From: Aplidium turbinatum
Lineage: Eukaryota; Chordata; Ascidiacea; Aplousobranchia; Polyclinidae
Assembly (NCBI GenBank): GCA_918807975.1
Contig: OU964922.1
Coordinates: 124,001 to 188,000, forward strand
Direction of reading: 5' to 3'
Length of the DNA: 64,000 nucleotides
Shown here: piece after piece, positions 1 through 11,384 of the stretch
How the letters are laid out: each line of letters opens with the position of its first letter
Numbering within the stretch: the stretch's first letter is position 1
Notes under the pieces: model-generated
What the model saw: only the letters and a program-made list of their open reading frames with translations
What the model was told of the DNA's origin: nothing
The model's database searches: none
Position numbers and translations under genes: made by a program

Positions 1-191
1 TCTACCATACTTCTATTTTTGTAGGCCACATTCCTTTCTCAAAACTACACAGCTGGTAGGCTAAAAATAGCACGCTTGAATCAAAAACTTCAACGTCAAA
101 GTTCGCGTTGTGACGTCACAGAGATCAATGAGATGAAAACAAGTCCGATTGCCGCAGTTTACAGAAAGATGCTTTGATTGTACAAGCTCTT

Positions 192-279
192 CCCAGTCTG
201 CAAAGCTGGTCTTTTTTACATTGATTCAACGTCTGCAGATGATAAATCAATGTAAAAAGAACCAGTTTTGCTGTTTGGA
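192..279. repeat. Palindromic MITE, copy 1
   Basis: A hairpin-forming repeat of about 88 bp. Its core reads TACATTGATTCAACGTCTGC followed by the near reverse complement, and the outer ends are CCCAG...CTGTTTGG, a decayed CCCAG/CTGGG pair. The same hairpin recurs in this window at 3557, 38083, 52195, 52490 and 61578. No coding capacity. Confidence 0.75.
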
Positions 280-728
280 ACATACAGTGTTATGTAACAG
301 AAAACTAGTAAACTCTTTAAAGTTTACCAGAATTGTAAACAGTTGTTGGAAGTATCAGTTGTAATGTGCGTTGCAGCCTAGTCAGCACAGACATCTTCTC
401 AACAATTACGCCATTCTTGACAAATCTTTTTTTAACCAAATTGATTAAACAAATCAATCGTATAATCGTATCAAAACGTCTGGCAAATAGGTGATACGAT
501 TAACCGATTTCGTCTGTAGTAAACTTGATGTAAAACAGGCATAATGGCAAATTAAATTAGTTGATCATTCGAGTGACTTAACGACAATGATAACACCTTA
601 TGGAAGGTTTCAGTGGCACCGTATTTCAATTCAAGCGCCAACAACAATAATTATGTACCTCCTTGTAACAATGTATTACCCAATGCTGATAGGTTTACCC
701 CTGATGCAAGTCTGCTACTGTTCGGCAA
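280..728. other. No recognised feature
   Basis: AT-rich sequence without a supported gene. The short open frames here resemble no family I know and lack splice context. Confidence 0.4.
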
Positions 729-1174
729 ATGCGATTCGGAGAGTTCCCTATTTGGAGACAACCTTTTTCGGAGAGTTCCCTTTTCAAAGATTTTTTGAAA
801 ATCCAACGACGCCTTCTGTTTATTTAGAGAATTTTGTATTTTATTCCACAATATCGCTTCATTTGCATTTCAACAAAAAAAAATAAATTGAAATGAAATT
901 TAGCGAAAAATGTTTGAAGTATTAAATTAAAATGTTTGCTAATATATTCAAATTCTCAACTATTACAAAATTTCAAATCCAACGACGCCTTCTGTTTATT
1001 TAGAGAATTTTGTATTTCATTCCATAATATCGTTTCTTTTGCATTCAGACAACAAAAAATAAATTGAATTGAAATTTAGCAAAAAATAAAAACTGAGTCA
1101 AATTAATTTTGAACTATTAAATTAAAATGTTTGCTCACATAAAGTTGACATGTATCCTGCATCACCGTCCGCAT

Positions 1175-2236
1175 GCAAACTTAGAATATATTCTCGAAAC
1201 TGAAAGCGGCCATGGCCGCGATTGACCTTCAAAAAGCGATGTCCGCATTTGTCCATCATGAAGTTCCAAGAAAATTTATGCCAGCGGTCTTGTAAGTAAA
1301 GTACTTTGCCACTTATCACAAAGGATTAGAAAGCAGTCAAAGCACCCGATAAATCACAATACAAAGTTACACACTGCCTAGCGTCTTTGCTTTAATTGTT
1401 AACATTATTGATTGACCAAGCAGCTGATGTCTGATGATAAGCAGGATGCAAGTGACATCACAATACACTTTATTGATGCGATAAATCAGAACAGAAAGGA
1501 GTGAAAGCCAGTCAGAGCAGAGGTGCCAGATGGTGTAAAAAATTGGCCAATAGATTTTGAAAATGTGGTGAAATTTGAAATGATTGGGGTGCCGACAAAA
1601 ATATGCTTGGAACCAGACAAAAGTCTGAACTGGAATTTGAAACCATTTGGTTCCAACAAAAATAAGCTTGGAAACTGACAAAAATCTGGTGAAACCTGGT
1701 GTTATTTGAGCAAAATTACACAATTTGATACAAAAAGGTGTAAAAATCCCCAAAAAAACAACAGAAAACAAATCCAACCGCATCTTCTATCTTGACAATA
1801 TAAAGTTTTCGCCATATTGAGAAAAATATATTTTTGACTTACCATTGTTTTGCCTGGCAAAACTAAACTGTTGACAATCAAAAGTGACAAAAAAGCAATG
1901 ATTTCTTATGTCATGAAAGCATGTGTCTTTGAGACATTTCCGCTGAAATTATCATTGATGACATAATAATGTTAACAATTCAAGCATAGACAGTGTGTAT
2001 TGTGATTTATCGTGTGCTTTGACTGCTTTCTAATCCTTTGTGATTATAAGTGGCAAAGTACTTTACTTACAAGACTGCTTGCATAAAATTTTTTCGGAAC
2101 TTCATGGTGGACAAATGCGGCTGACTATTTGTCTACGCAGGCGTCGAATATGAAGATATCCGTCGCGGCTATATTAATCGCGGCCATGACCGCGATGGCC
2201 ATCTTCAGTTTTGAGAATATATTCTAAGTTTGCATA
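1175..2236. repeat. Inner inverted repeat of the foldback element
   Basis: Arms 1175-1370 and 1990-2236 are reverse complements with moderate divergence. They share GAATATATTCT next to CTTAG/CTAAG ends, the GCGGCCATG block, and TTGACTGCTTTCTAATCCTT. The loop of about 620 bp contains no recognised gene; an open frame of 138 codons in it on the minus strand is not similar to any family I know. Confidence 0.7.
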
Positions 2237-4591
2237 CAGGGCTGCGATTTTTTCTTTCTTGTTGAACGACCAAAAATTCTGCGTTTGTTTGTCAAATAGT
2301 GATATGACGTCACAAGTGTCAGATTAATTACGTAAAGTAACACATGAACGAATTAATTAATAACAGTGAAAAGGAAAGAATATTAGTAACAACACAAACA
2401 TTAATACCAGAACATGGTTGTTGCTAGATCTTGATTTTGCTGCCTCTGTATGACTTTAGACAGGAGATTTCCGGTACATTTGTTTGAAGATAGAAATGCC
2501 AACCATTTGGGAACAGGCAGTCAAGTGCTTTTCGCAACAATGGTTTCGCCAGTGAAATCGGTGGACCACACATGCCAACGAATAGTTCATCTTGAAAAGC
2601 TTCGTCAGACAGCGGCCTTAATCGCGAGTCGTGCAGTGCGTAGCTGAAGCAGAAAGACTCGACGATGCATTCGTTGCAACAGCGCACCAGGTACTTCAAG
2701 CAGAAGTGCGTGAGCTCACTTAAATCCTGGAAAAATTTTTCCTTTGTGAGGACGTTGTACCAAAAACTTTCAATCGAAGGAAACGGCTCTTTTGATGCTA
2801 GGCGCTGATGAAGCTTCCTGATTCCTAATGAGCTTGAACATCTAGTGAAGACGTGCTATCGCCAGGGCCTGACCTTATATTTGCAGATGGAAGCTCACCG
2901 ACCGAACTTGAACTGCCTGTGCTTGGGCAAACTCAGAAACGTTATCACTGTCTCGTCGAGATAAGAATGTATCAATGCATTGTTCCTTATGCACTTGAAC
3001 GGGTTTATCTATAGAATTTTATTGTTGAAAAGTGAAAACGTAGTGGGCGCATTTTACAAAGCATGCATTTGCTTACCACTATTAAATTAAACATGTTCAA
3101 AATTGAGAATGCTTTGCGACGTTAGGCTACGAAACGTTATGAGCCTGAAGTTTACCTTAATGATGTGCCGAATTGAATAGGCAATGCTTCTCTCGATATC
3201 TTCTTCAAACAGATCCCGCACATCACTCGCTGTTTGCTGAACCTTAACCGCTTCTCGGTAAGACCGACCGAAGCTTTTACCATCCGTGTTGTCGGAGGAT
3301 TCTTTCGTTTTTTAGTCATTATAGGATACTGACTAACTGAAGACTATCCTATCTGTAGTTGGGCAAAGCTATGTTGTTCTTACAACTTGCCTATTACCTT
3401 GCCTTGTCCACTCCCAGTGACTACCTACTATTCTTCTAGAAGCGAACTCTTATATATAGCGACCTTTCTTATCTGTGTTTCTGATTCTGAACATCTGGTC
3501 AGAAACTAGGCTATTTTCTTGATGTAATTCAAGATTTCCTGCAGATGTCCAGACTTCCCAGCCAGCAAACTTGTTTATACATGTCATGCATTGTGATTCA
3601 ACGTCTGCTGACGTTGAATCAGTGTAAAAACGACGGGTTTTGCTAGCTGGGTTGTGTGCTTTTGTGAATGTGCAAAATCGCCCATTATGCAATCACAGAA
3701 ACTCTTTTAGTGGAATGAAGTCGAGTTGCAACTGTGTTTATCTGTCTACTATTCTTTATTCACATTGCAAAACATTTCTGCAATCTTGGAACAACAAGTG
3801 CATATGTCGGACATAAATGCAAACTGGCAAACACGTTGACAATTAAAAGTAGCCTAGTTTGGTTATTTTATCTATAAAAGAAACCCGTTGTGTCGAATAG
3901 CACGAAACGTGTGTGGCAAAATGTTTGATGGCAGGCATTAGAACTTCGATCAAAGCATTTTCCCGCAGTAATCAAAATGTTCTGGAAGAGAACTCCTTTC
4001 CATAAAAATAGCGGCTTTTTTCATCTGTATTTCTGAACATCTGGTCGGAAACTAGGCTGTTTTCTACATGTGAAAAACTTTCATAGCAAGTATCCAACAG
4101 TCATTTTACCAGAGCAATGTTGTTAATTGGCTCAAACGGCAAAATACAAACTGGCATAGACGTTGACAACTCAACGTAGCCTAGGTTATTTCATCTATAA
4201 AAGAAACCCGTTGTGTCGAATAGCACAAAACGTGTGTTGCGAAATGTTTGATGCCAGGCGTTGGAACTTTGATCAAAGCATTCTCCCGCAGTGTTCAAAA
4301 TGGCAGCGCTGACGCTTTGGGAGTTTCTCGTGTGAAGCGTCGCTTTTAGACCTTGCTTTGAAGTACCTGGCGCAAGAAAGTTTACGTAAGTCAGCACTCT
4401 TATGATTGCATCACGTGCTGCCCCCCCCCGATTGTTCCTCGACCTGACGACATTTAGTCCTCTCTCAGTTTTTTTCCTTTAAAGTTTCCTTTTTTTTCGT
4501 TTTTTTTTCCCGTAAGGCACGGCGTTTGTCGAATAGTGATGGCGCGTGTCGAGTGACCTTGTCACCGAAAACGGCAAAAATCGCAGCCCTG
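2237..4591. mobile_element. hAT-like DNA transposon (CAGGGCTGCG family), copy 1
   Basis: The ends are the inverted repeat CAGGGCTGCGATTTTT / AAAAATCGCAGCCCTG. Flanks are TTTGCATA (left) and TTCGCATA (right), an 8-bp target duplication with one difference, as hAT elements make. It sits in the right arm of the foldback element. About 3557-4591 is colinear with 52490-53492 of the second copy. An internal direct repeat (about 3865-3985 and 4185-4305) is present. No intact transposase is visible; a 91-codon minus frame at 2424-2699 is unrecognised. Confidence 0.85.
3557..3651. repeat. Palindromic MITE, copy 2
   Basis: Ends CCCAGCCAGC / GCTAGCTGGG with the hairpin core TTCAACGTCTGCTGACGTTG. It lies inside the hAT at 2237-4591; a partial relative is at the colinear place (52490-52548) in the second copy of that hAT, so this MITE was probably in the ancestral transposon. 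Confidence 0.75.
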
Positions 4592-5742
4592 TTCGCATAC
4601 ACACGGCGACGAAGGAAACATGTCAATTTTATGGGAGCAAACATTTTAATTTAATAGTTCAAAAATAAAGTTAGTTTGGTTTTTATTTTTCTCTCAATTT
4701 CAATTCAATATGTTTTTCTTTGTCGGAATGCAAAAGAAACGATATTGTGGAATAAAATACAAAATTCTCAAAATAAACAGAAGGCGTCGTTGGATTTTCA
4801 AAAAATCTCCGAATAAGAAACTCTCCAAAGAAGGCTGTCTCCGAATAGGGAGCTTTCCGAATCGGACTCGCCGAAATGGGCCATTCCGTGATGCAAGACC
4901 ACAAAGAAATCGTAGACCTCACAGTAAAACTATCTGATTATTTTTGGTGAAGATTTTGTGAGTGGTGTTATATTATTTATGTTTTGTAACTGTTATTTTG
5001 TACTGTACAAACACTCATGCAAACAGGAGGGCATGTTATTGTTAATATATTGGATGTTACCCCTTCGCAGGGTTCGACCTTAACTTTTTTTCGCACTGGC
5101 CAAACGGACCAGTGGCTCATCATTTGCACTGGTCCGCACGAGATCGCACTGGTCTGTCCCGTTTACTGATAAAAACAAGATTGTCATGGGAAGCACTAGG
5201 CCAACTCAGGGAAAACCGCCTTAAAACAACAATAATGAATGGTGGCAATAACATGAAAATATAACTTACAATAGCAATAACAGTAACAACAGTTTATCTA
5301 GGCAAGACATTCAATCTACGTTGAGTCTTCAATCTACTTGGGGCTCTTCTTTAATTTCTGAATGCGATGATAGGTCATAATCGGAATCTGATGACGGGAC
5401 GATCACGGTATCATAATCGGAATCCGATGTGTGTTTGTCTGGCCTTGTAAACACATAGCCAATGTCGGGCCTTCTTGACCTCACAGATGAATCGTTTGCC
5501 ATGGCAGGTTTGGGGTCGAAATCTTTTATTTCTGTTGACTGTAGCTGGATGGTCAGAAGATCTGTTACGTGGTCAGCCCGGAGCCTTGACCTCAGCTTCG
5601 TTTTTCTTACGATTTAACACGTGATGTTGCGATTGCCTTTTTCTTACGGTTTAACACGCACGATTACGTGTTTTGTTGTTTAACGAGAAGCGCAAACGAG
5701 AACCACTCACTCTAAACCAGAGGTTGGCAAACTTTCTGTACT

Positions 5743-5913
5743 TCTTCTTCTTGCTTATGAGGAATATTTTGCTGAAGTTTAGCGAGAGGTGGTTTGTACA
5801 GATTAATTACAGTTGTACCATTGATTTCCGTTGCTGACCATTCCAATGCAGAACTAGGGTGGGAGGAAGACACTGGTTTCCATTTTATAGAATCTTTTAC
5901 AAAAGTGGCAATA
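5743..5913 (-). pseudogene. LINE endonuclease, continuation after the insertion
   Basis: Minus frame GIATFVKDSIKWKPV followed by ...INGTTVINLYKPPLAKL is the middle of the same endonuclease, in the same frame as the half that ends at 9473. After this the element goes to the 3' tail, so the C-terminal part of the endonuclease and all later domains are missing. Confidence 0.75.
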
Positions 5914-6029
5914 CCGTGGATTAGGGTGTACCAAAAAAACCTTACTTTCACTGATCTTGCTGTTGGCTGGCAAAAAGTTGTGTTGGCTGGCAAAAAGTTT
6001 GTGTCTTCCAAAAACCAGAATCCAGCAAA

Positions 6030-6380
6030 TGCCAGTTCTTCAACAACAAACTCAACTCCACAACCTTATAGGAAAAGACTCATGGACTTGGTTCAATTTG
6101 TTCAAATTAGATACAAGTTTTTTAACAGCTAATCCCAAGTTTTGGCACAAACATCTACTGTACTTAAAGGTAAGAAATATAATCAAAGCAATCCCAGTTG
6201 TCAATGATGCATCTGAACGAACATTGGGTCTTCTTACTGAATTTTATGACAAACTCACCTGAAATTCTACAGCAAAACAAAACATTTTAAAGATCATATC
6301 AAAGGATTGAGAGAAAAACAAGCCACAGTTGCTACATCATCAGAAAGAGTTACTAAAAAAAGAATTAAACTGTACTTGTA
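6030..6380 (+). pseudogene. Transposase C-terminal remnant
   Basis: The frame ends with ...LYLKVRNIIKAI then PVVNDASERTLGLLTEFY, and continues past a stop in the same frame through QNILKI and KGLREKQATV. The motif V(V)NDxxERxxxLxxxF followed by a short charged tail is the C-terminus of a transposase-like family common in aquatic invertebrates. An N-terminal piece of what looks like the same family is at 44475-45100. Only about 110 residues remain here, with a premature stop after DKLT. Confidence 0.6.
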
Positions 6381-6536
6381 AAAACTACAAATCAAGCAAC
6401 ATTGATTTCCATTGATATGATGCATAAAACAATGCATATCACATTACGGCTACACAGGTACCTGACCACTGGTATACCTTTTGTCTTGAGCATTGTCAAA
6501 GGAAGTAAAATAGTATTGCTTACTGCATATATATAC

Positions 6537-8948
6537 TAGGGTGGAGTGAAAAATTTTTTTTTTTAAATCAAAAAATCAGATTAACCAAAAGTGGCGTATG
6601 GACCTAAAACCAACTTCTGAGAAGGTTTTGGGTTTGTGCCACCTACACCGAGGTGGCCCATAATTTTTAAAGGTCATCCGAGGGTCAAATTTCATGAAAA
6701 TCCCATAACTTGGAAACCGGTTAAGCTAGAATGTTGGTTTTTGGCTTAAAAGTTCCAGAAGGTCCATGTTTATATATGCTCTAATGCAACTTTTGTCTAT
6801 TTTACCTATATAAGCTGATAATAATAAAAAATGACGTTTTAGTTTGAAAGCTATGCAACAAAGAAGTGAAAATGCTATATTTGAACTATTTGCACCTATA
6901 GTTATGTGTTAAGGCATAATAGGTACAAACTGACTAAGTACTGCTTAAAATACTTTCTAAGTAGTTGGTACAAAGGATATGCAAGCAGCAATCATGGATA
7001 TGTGACAAACAAACTCAATGACAAAAATGATGTAGCAAAGACTCATATGCAATAATGTTGCAATGCTATTTGACATCAAGTTTCAAAATTCACATCTTTG
7101 GTTTCCATGCAATTTATAAGAAACTACTTACAATCAGAGTCGCATTATAAAAATTATCATGTGGTGAAAAAATATTGAAAACCTTCAACCTGAAAGCATC
7201 AGCACTATCAAAGTCAGAAAAAATATATTTCTACTCTAATCCATTGCAAATTTGGGCAAGGCTGACTCTGCTTTGGTAAAGACCCTTGATAAAGACCAAC
7301 CTTAATCCACCACTGTTTGCAATGAGTGTTACAGAAACCATGACATCAACTCATTTATAATTACACATATCCAATAACGATACACAGCCAGGGGCTCCGA
7401 GAAGGGGGGGGGGAGTCGGGCAACTTTCCCCCCTAGCATAATATTGTAAAGGAAAAACAAATGCAGAGAAGGATGGATTTGAAACTGCTCAAGTAGGCTT
7501 CTTGAATGAGGCAGCTTTATTTTGAATTTCCTATCTGGCCTGGTTACACTTGAAAATGACACAAGCTACAGTTGATCACTTACTCCAAAAATGATATGAC
7601 CACGAGAGTCAAACCAGCGCTGCATGATCTCGAGCCGGGCGCATAACCACTGAGCTAACACCGGTGGACTTACGCCTGGCCAATGCAGTTTTTGAAGTCA
7701 AGGTTCCGTTGGTCAAGCAAAAATAGTAGGCTACACGCTTAGCCAATCGCAGCAGCACCAGTTTTTAAGTTAAAACAATAGAAAATTGATGATGCAGAAA
7801 TCAGTAGGCTTAACAGGCATCAAATTTTACGTCTTGAAACAGTTTAACAATGCCTACCTTAATACAAGAATGATTCGTTCTTGATGAGATACATTTGAAG
7901 TTGCATATGCTATGATCGAAAAATACTTGGAACTGCCTATTTTATTCAAAAATTTTTTTTTTAAGTTGTTACACTATCATTTTAGTGGCAAAAATGGGCC
8001 CCCTCAAACGTGCACAAACGAAAAACTACTCATTTTTCCTTCACAATATTATGCTAGGGGGGAAAGTTGCCCGACTTTCCCCCTCTCGGAGCCCCTGGCT
8101 GTGTATTGCCATTGGATATGTGTAATTATAAATGAGTTGATGTCATGGTTTCTGTAACACTCATTGCAAACAGTGGTGGATTAAGGTTGGCAAGGATCTT
8201 TACCAAAGCAGAGTCAGCCTTGCCCAAATTTGCAATGGATTAGAGTAGAAATATATTTTTTCTGACTTTGATGGTCCTAATGTTTTCAGGTTGAAGGTTT
8301 TCAATATTTTTTCACCACATGATATATTTTATAATGTGACCCTGATTGTAAGTAGTTTCTAATAAATTTCATGGAAACCAAAGATGTAAATTTTGAAACT
8401 TAATGTCAAATAGCATTGTAACATTATTGCATTTGAGTCTTTGCTACATTATTTTTGTCATTGAGTTTGTTTGTCACATATCCATGATTGTTGCTTGCAT
8501 ATCCTTTGTACTAACTACTTAGAAAGTATTTTAAGCAGTACTTAGTCAGTTTGTACCTATTATGCTTTAACACATAACTATGGGTGCAAATAGTTCAAAT
8601 ATAGCATTTTCAATTCTCCACATTACATAGCTTTCAAACTAAAACGTCATTTTTTATTATTATCAGCTTATATAGGTAAAATAGAGACAAAAGTTGCATT
8701 AGAGCATATATAAACATGGACCTTCTGGAACTTTTAAGCCAAAAACCAACATTCTAGCTTAACCGGTTTCCAAGTTATGGGATTTTCATGAAATTTGACC
8801 CTCGGATGACCTTTAAAAATTATGGGCCACCTCAGTGTAGGTGGCACAAACCCAAAACCTTCTCAGAAGTTGGTTTTAGGTCCATACGTCAATTTTGGTT
8901 AATCTGATTTTTTGATTTGAAAAAAAAAATTTTTTTCACTCCACCCTA
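6537..8948. mobile_element. Transposon with 900-bp inverted arms, fifth shell of nest A
   Basis: Ends TAGGGTGGAGTGAAAAA / TTTTTCACTCCACCCTA, exact 8-bp duplication ATATATAC (6529-6536, 8949-8956). The arms 6537-7450 and about 8040-8948 are reverse complements over some 900 bp at high identity, leaving a loop of about 590 bp. The ends resemble those of the enclosing element (TAGGGTG...), so the two may be related. No transposase in the arms; the loop holds a tRNA-like sequence. Long perfect arms imply a stable RNA or DNA hairpin. Confidence 0.88.
7600..7675 (-). repeat. tRNA-derived SINE-like sequence, core of nest A
   Basis: On the minus strand the sequence has an A box, TAGCTCAGTGGTTATGCG, and 32 bases further a B-box-like GGTTTGACTCT. 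This is the internal RNA polymerase III promoter layout of a tRNA or tRNA-derived SINE. The B box departs from GGTTCRANYCC and the acceptor stem is poor, so a working tRNA gene is unlikely. Confidence 0.6.
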
Positions 8949-9472
8949 ATATATACTGTATGTATACCGGTAATTTAAGTTTTTAGTCAATTATATACTT
9001 TAATTTTTTGTTTACATTGCCAGACTACTGTGTGATTGTTACATTGCCACTTTAGCCAGCTATAGCAAAAATTTGTATAAACTAATTTTTAGAGTAAATT
9101 AACTAGATTTTTTACAACAACGCTATTTTAGGAAATATCTAAAAAACTACATTAGCCTACCTAGACCCATAAAATGTATTAAACACTCATAGGAATATTG
9201 GTGTTCTGGAACTTTTGGTGTGTATTAGAGCTTTCTAACTATAGTGGTTTTCAAGTTACGCCATTTTTTAAAAATTTGGGTTGTTTCGTAAAGAAAATAG
9301 GCGTCAAACATCAAAACGTCAAACATGGAAACGTAAAGAAAATAGGCGTCAAACATCAATGAAATTTAAAATTTTTTATATTAGCATTAGTTTTGACCCC
9401 AAACACAACTTTTTGCCAGCCAACAGCAAGATCAGTGAAAGTAAGGTTTTTTTGGTACACCCTACCGTGGAT

Positions 9473-9811
9473 GTTACTACAAGTTTGTGCAGCCAATGTG
9501 TATCCGTGAATTTTCAGAACAGCACTGTTGGTGGCGTGTGTCTCTTGTAGAAGAATAGCCGTTACTTGGTTGGCCTTCACTATTTGTTCTAAGATGTCGA
9601 TTTTAGACTTGGTCAGGCCTTCCACATTCAACTGCAGCAAGGTGATGCCTTCCCATACGACAACCGAAGTTGCCCGCCCTGAACAGCTATTAGACATGAA
9701 AGGCGCATGCTCTGGGTCGACATCACTCTGTACAGGATGGAGTTGCATAGAGTTCTGTGAGCTACAATTGCTGTCTCGATTTGTTGTCATTTGCTTGATT
9801 GCAAGAATCAA
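9473..9811 (-). pseudogene. LINE endonuclease, N-terminal half
   Basis: The minus frame reads ...ITLLQLNVEGLTKSKIDILE... with LLQETHA further on. This is the opening of an apurinic-type endonuclease of Jockey/CR1-like LINEs: the N of LNVEG and the E of QETH are the expected active-site positions. It stops at the transposon inserted at 9464; the reading frame resumes at 5913 on the other side (next entry), through the duplicated site CCGTGGAT. About 100 residues precede the cut. Confidence 0.8.
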
Positions 9812-10409
9812 TTACCAGGGCTCACCACTAGGAGGTTGACAACTTGAGCCCCACTTTCTGTACTACTGGGCCAAATCTACAAACTTCCAGTAACGTGCGG
9901 CCGCATAAATTTCAACCTATAAACAATCGCCACATTATCCTTAAAATCATGGCGCACCTGAATATTCACATTCACTTTACCACCAAACGCCTGCAGCACA
10001 TGACGTAATATATGTAGGCTATGTATCAAAAACCTGCTCACAACAACTCACTAGGCTACTGTACCTTACTGACTACCGTAGCTGATGCAATAAACATTAC
10101 CTTATCATATTTTTTATTAAAAAAACTCAAAACCCAGAAGTGGTCAAAAAAACCCAGATCTAGATGGAAAAACCTAGCGCTGGCATCCTTAGCTACAGCA
10201 TTTGCTCATGCCAACTGAATACAGTACTGTGGAAAATTACTGCATAAAACAGTTTCGCTTTTGTTACATCATAATTACACATAATCAATGAGTGCTTTCG
10301 CTTGCGTCATTCCTCGACAGTGGGGTACATAATTTTGAGTAACGTCAGACCATAATTTTGAGAGATTTTGTAGCGTACATTGGAGTTACCGAGTAATGTC
10401 GGGACACAT

Positions 10410-10654
10410 CGTCTCTAATAAGCTGAACTATCGTAAGTCCAAGTTTTTCAAAATTGCGTTTTTGATTGATTTGGTATCTTTATAGACTACAGTTTATTTT
10501 GTTAAAGCATCGTAACTCTATCTACTTTAGTTTTGACGATACAGAACGATGAACTATTGTAAATGAATGTACAGCAAACACAGCGTGAACTTTAAAATTC
10601 AATTTTCTCAAAACTGCATTTTTGGAGTTACGATAGTTCAGCTTATTAGAGACG
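10410..10654. mobile_element. Palindromic MITE, 245 bp
   Basis: Inverted ends CGTCTCTAATAAGCTGAACT and its complement, extending some 60 bp through ATCGTAAGTCC / GGAGTTACGAT. Flanked by ACAT on both sides. No coding capacity. It lies in the outer hAT shell (5718-10811). Confidence 0.75.
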
Positions 10655-10944
10655 ACATGTTAAAGGGCTTTTTGTTATGATATAAAATAAATTCATGCAT
10701 AGATAATGATGAAACTTTAGTTTATGCACTAAAAGTTAAGATTGTTCGAGGGCCGCAAAACGTTTGTCCGCGGCCGCATTTGGCCCGTGGGCCGCAGTTT
10801 GCCGACCCCTGCTCTAAACGATCAAACGACATAATACGATGATATTTTTGCACTAGACAGTCGGACCAGTGCGAAACGATTCGTACTGGTCCGCGGGGAA
10901 CTCTTAGACATTGGCCAGAGGACCAGTGCTAAGATCGAACCCTG

Positions 10945-11384
10945 CTTTGCATCTGCAACACATGAATGAACTTGTGTGCGTATTATCACGTAACCTTCAA
11001 GCGGTCCTTGTTGCGCAATCTGTGTCACCTTTCATTCTGTCAGTTCAGTTGCTATTTATCTCGCCAGGTGAACGTTGTATTAGCCCACATCAAACCCAAT
11101 AAATCCCTGATTGTGTCTTTCATTAAATAGAGACGACAGCAATCAACAGTCAACACCCATTACAATTGGTATTTTGTTGTGTTTACAATTGTGTAAAGCT
11201 TTTTAATGTCGCCATAAAATTTGGTAATTTCTTAATCACAAGCAGAACTTGTTGACAGTGCATATCCTTGTATTAGACTAATGTCATGGTGTAACTTTTT
11301 TTTATGATAAGATCAAGGTCTAAAATTGCCCATCACCCAGAAAAATTAACTCAAACTTTCAAATGTGGTATTATTCCAACTCCA
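10945..11384. other. No recognised feature
   Basis: No gene, inverted repeat or tandem repeat supported. It lies upstream of the first visible LYAR exon. Confidence 0.35.

Larger units (their letters stand above)
729..4888. mobile_element. Foldback element with long inverted arms, interrupted by a hAT
   Basis: The left arm (about 729-1187) and right arm (about 4592-4888) are inverted copies. Both carry runs of a GATTCGGAGAG-type motif, then the block around AACGACGCCTTCTGTTTATT, then AAAATGTTTGCTC and a GACATGT block. The left arm carries the AACGACGCC block twice (about 802 and 977). Between the arms is a second inverted pair (1175-1370 and 1990-2236). A single arm of the same family lies at 61101-61409. 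No transposase was recognised, so it is probably non-autonomous. The exact outer left end is uncertain. Confidence 0.6.
5922..9464 (+). mobile_element. DNA transposon with TAGGGTGTACC ends, fourth shell of nest A
   Basis: Inverted ends TAGGGTGTACCAAAAAAACC and its complement extend for about 60 bp. The 8-bp duplication CCGTGGAT is exact (5914-5921, 9465-9472) and lies in the LINE endonuclease frame. A transposase C-terminus remnant lies near the left end. The superfamily is uncertain; the 8-bp duplication fits hAT or related groups. Confidence 0.88.
5743..9852 (-). mobile_element. Internally deleted LINE (endonuclease part only), third shell of nest A
   Basis: A minus-strand non-LTR element bounded by the 12-bp duplication ACTTTCTGTACT (5731-5742 and 9853-9864). 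Its 3' tail (CTCATAAGCAAGAAGAAGAA on the minus strand) matches the tail of the LINE at 23.9-25.5 kb. It holds the 5' region and an AP-type endonuclease, then jumps to the 3' tail, so reverse transcriptase is absent. It is split by the insertion at 5922-9464. Without that insert it is only about 570 bp, SINE-like in size. Confidence 0.8.
5718..10811. mobile_element. hAT-like transposon, second shell of nest A
   Basis: Left end CAGAGGTTGGCAAACT, right end AGTTTGCCGACCCCTG, exact 8-bp duplication CTCTAAAC on both sides (5710-5717, 10812-10819). The ends resemble the common hAT end CAGGGGTCGGCAAACT. Right-side interior has the GC-rich GGCCCGTGGGCCGC block typical of such elements. No transposase remains. 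A LINE inserted 25 bp inside its left end. Confidence 0.88.
5068..10944. mobile_element. DNA transposon with 5-bp TSD (CAGGGTTCGA family), outermost shell of nest A
   Basis: Left end CAGGGTTCGACCTTAACTTT; right end AAGATCGAACCCTG. Flanks CTTCG / CTTTG give a 5-bp duplication with one difference. Next to both ends are clustered copies of a motif near GCACTGGTCCG in both orientations, the sort of subterminal array a transposase binds. Two relatives (22461-23233, 26954-31565) have perfect 5-bp duplications. A 5-bp TSD with CAGGG ends fits the hAT5 group, but without a transposase this is inference. Everything between 5718 and 10811 was inserted later. Confidence 0.75.

Noticed and set aside
155-190. 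CFDC motif after TTTACAG as a possible first zinc-finger exon of LYAR
   Set aside because: Only one CxxC pair, no donor in the needed phase 2 with TG before it, and the sequence runs straight into a palindromic MITE.
2424-2699. 91-codon minus frame in the first CAGGGCTGCG hAT as transposase
   Set aside because: No hAT motif (zinc finger, DxxTD, RW or dimerisation block) is visible, and the second copy of the element does not share the frame.
4900-4950. DYFW followed by GTGAAG, the phase and residues expected for the exon before LYAR exon a
   Set aside because: The residues before it (KEIVDLTVKLS) lack the cysteines of the LYAR zinc finger, and no acceptor fits.
7600-7675. Functional tRNA gene
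   Set aside because: B box departs from consensus and no acceptor stem or full cloverleaf can be drawn; better read as a SINE-like relic.
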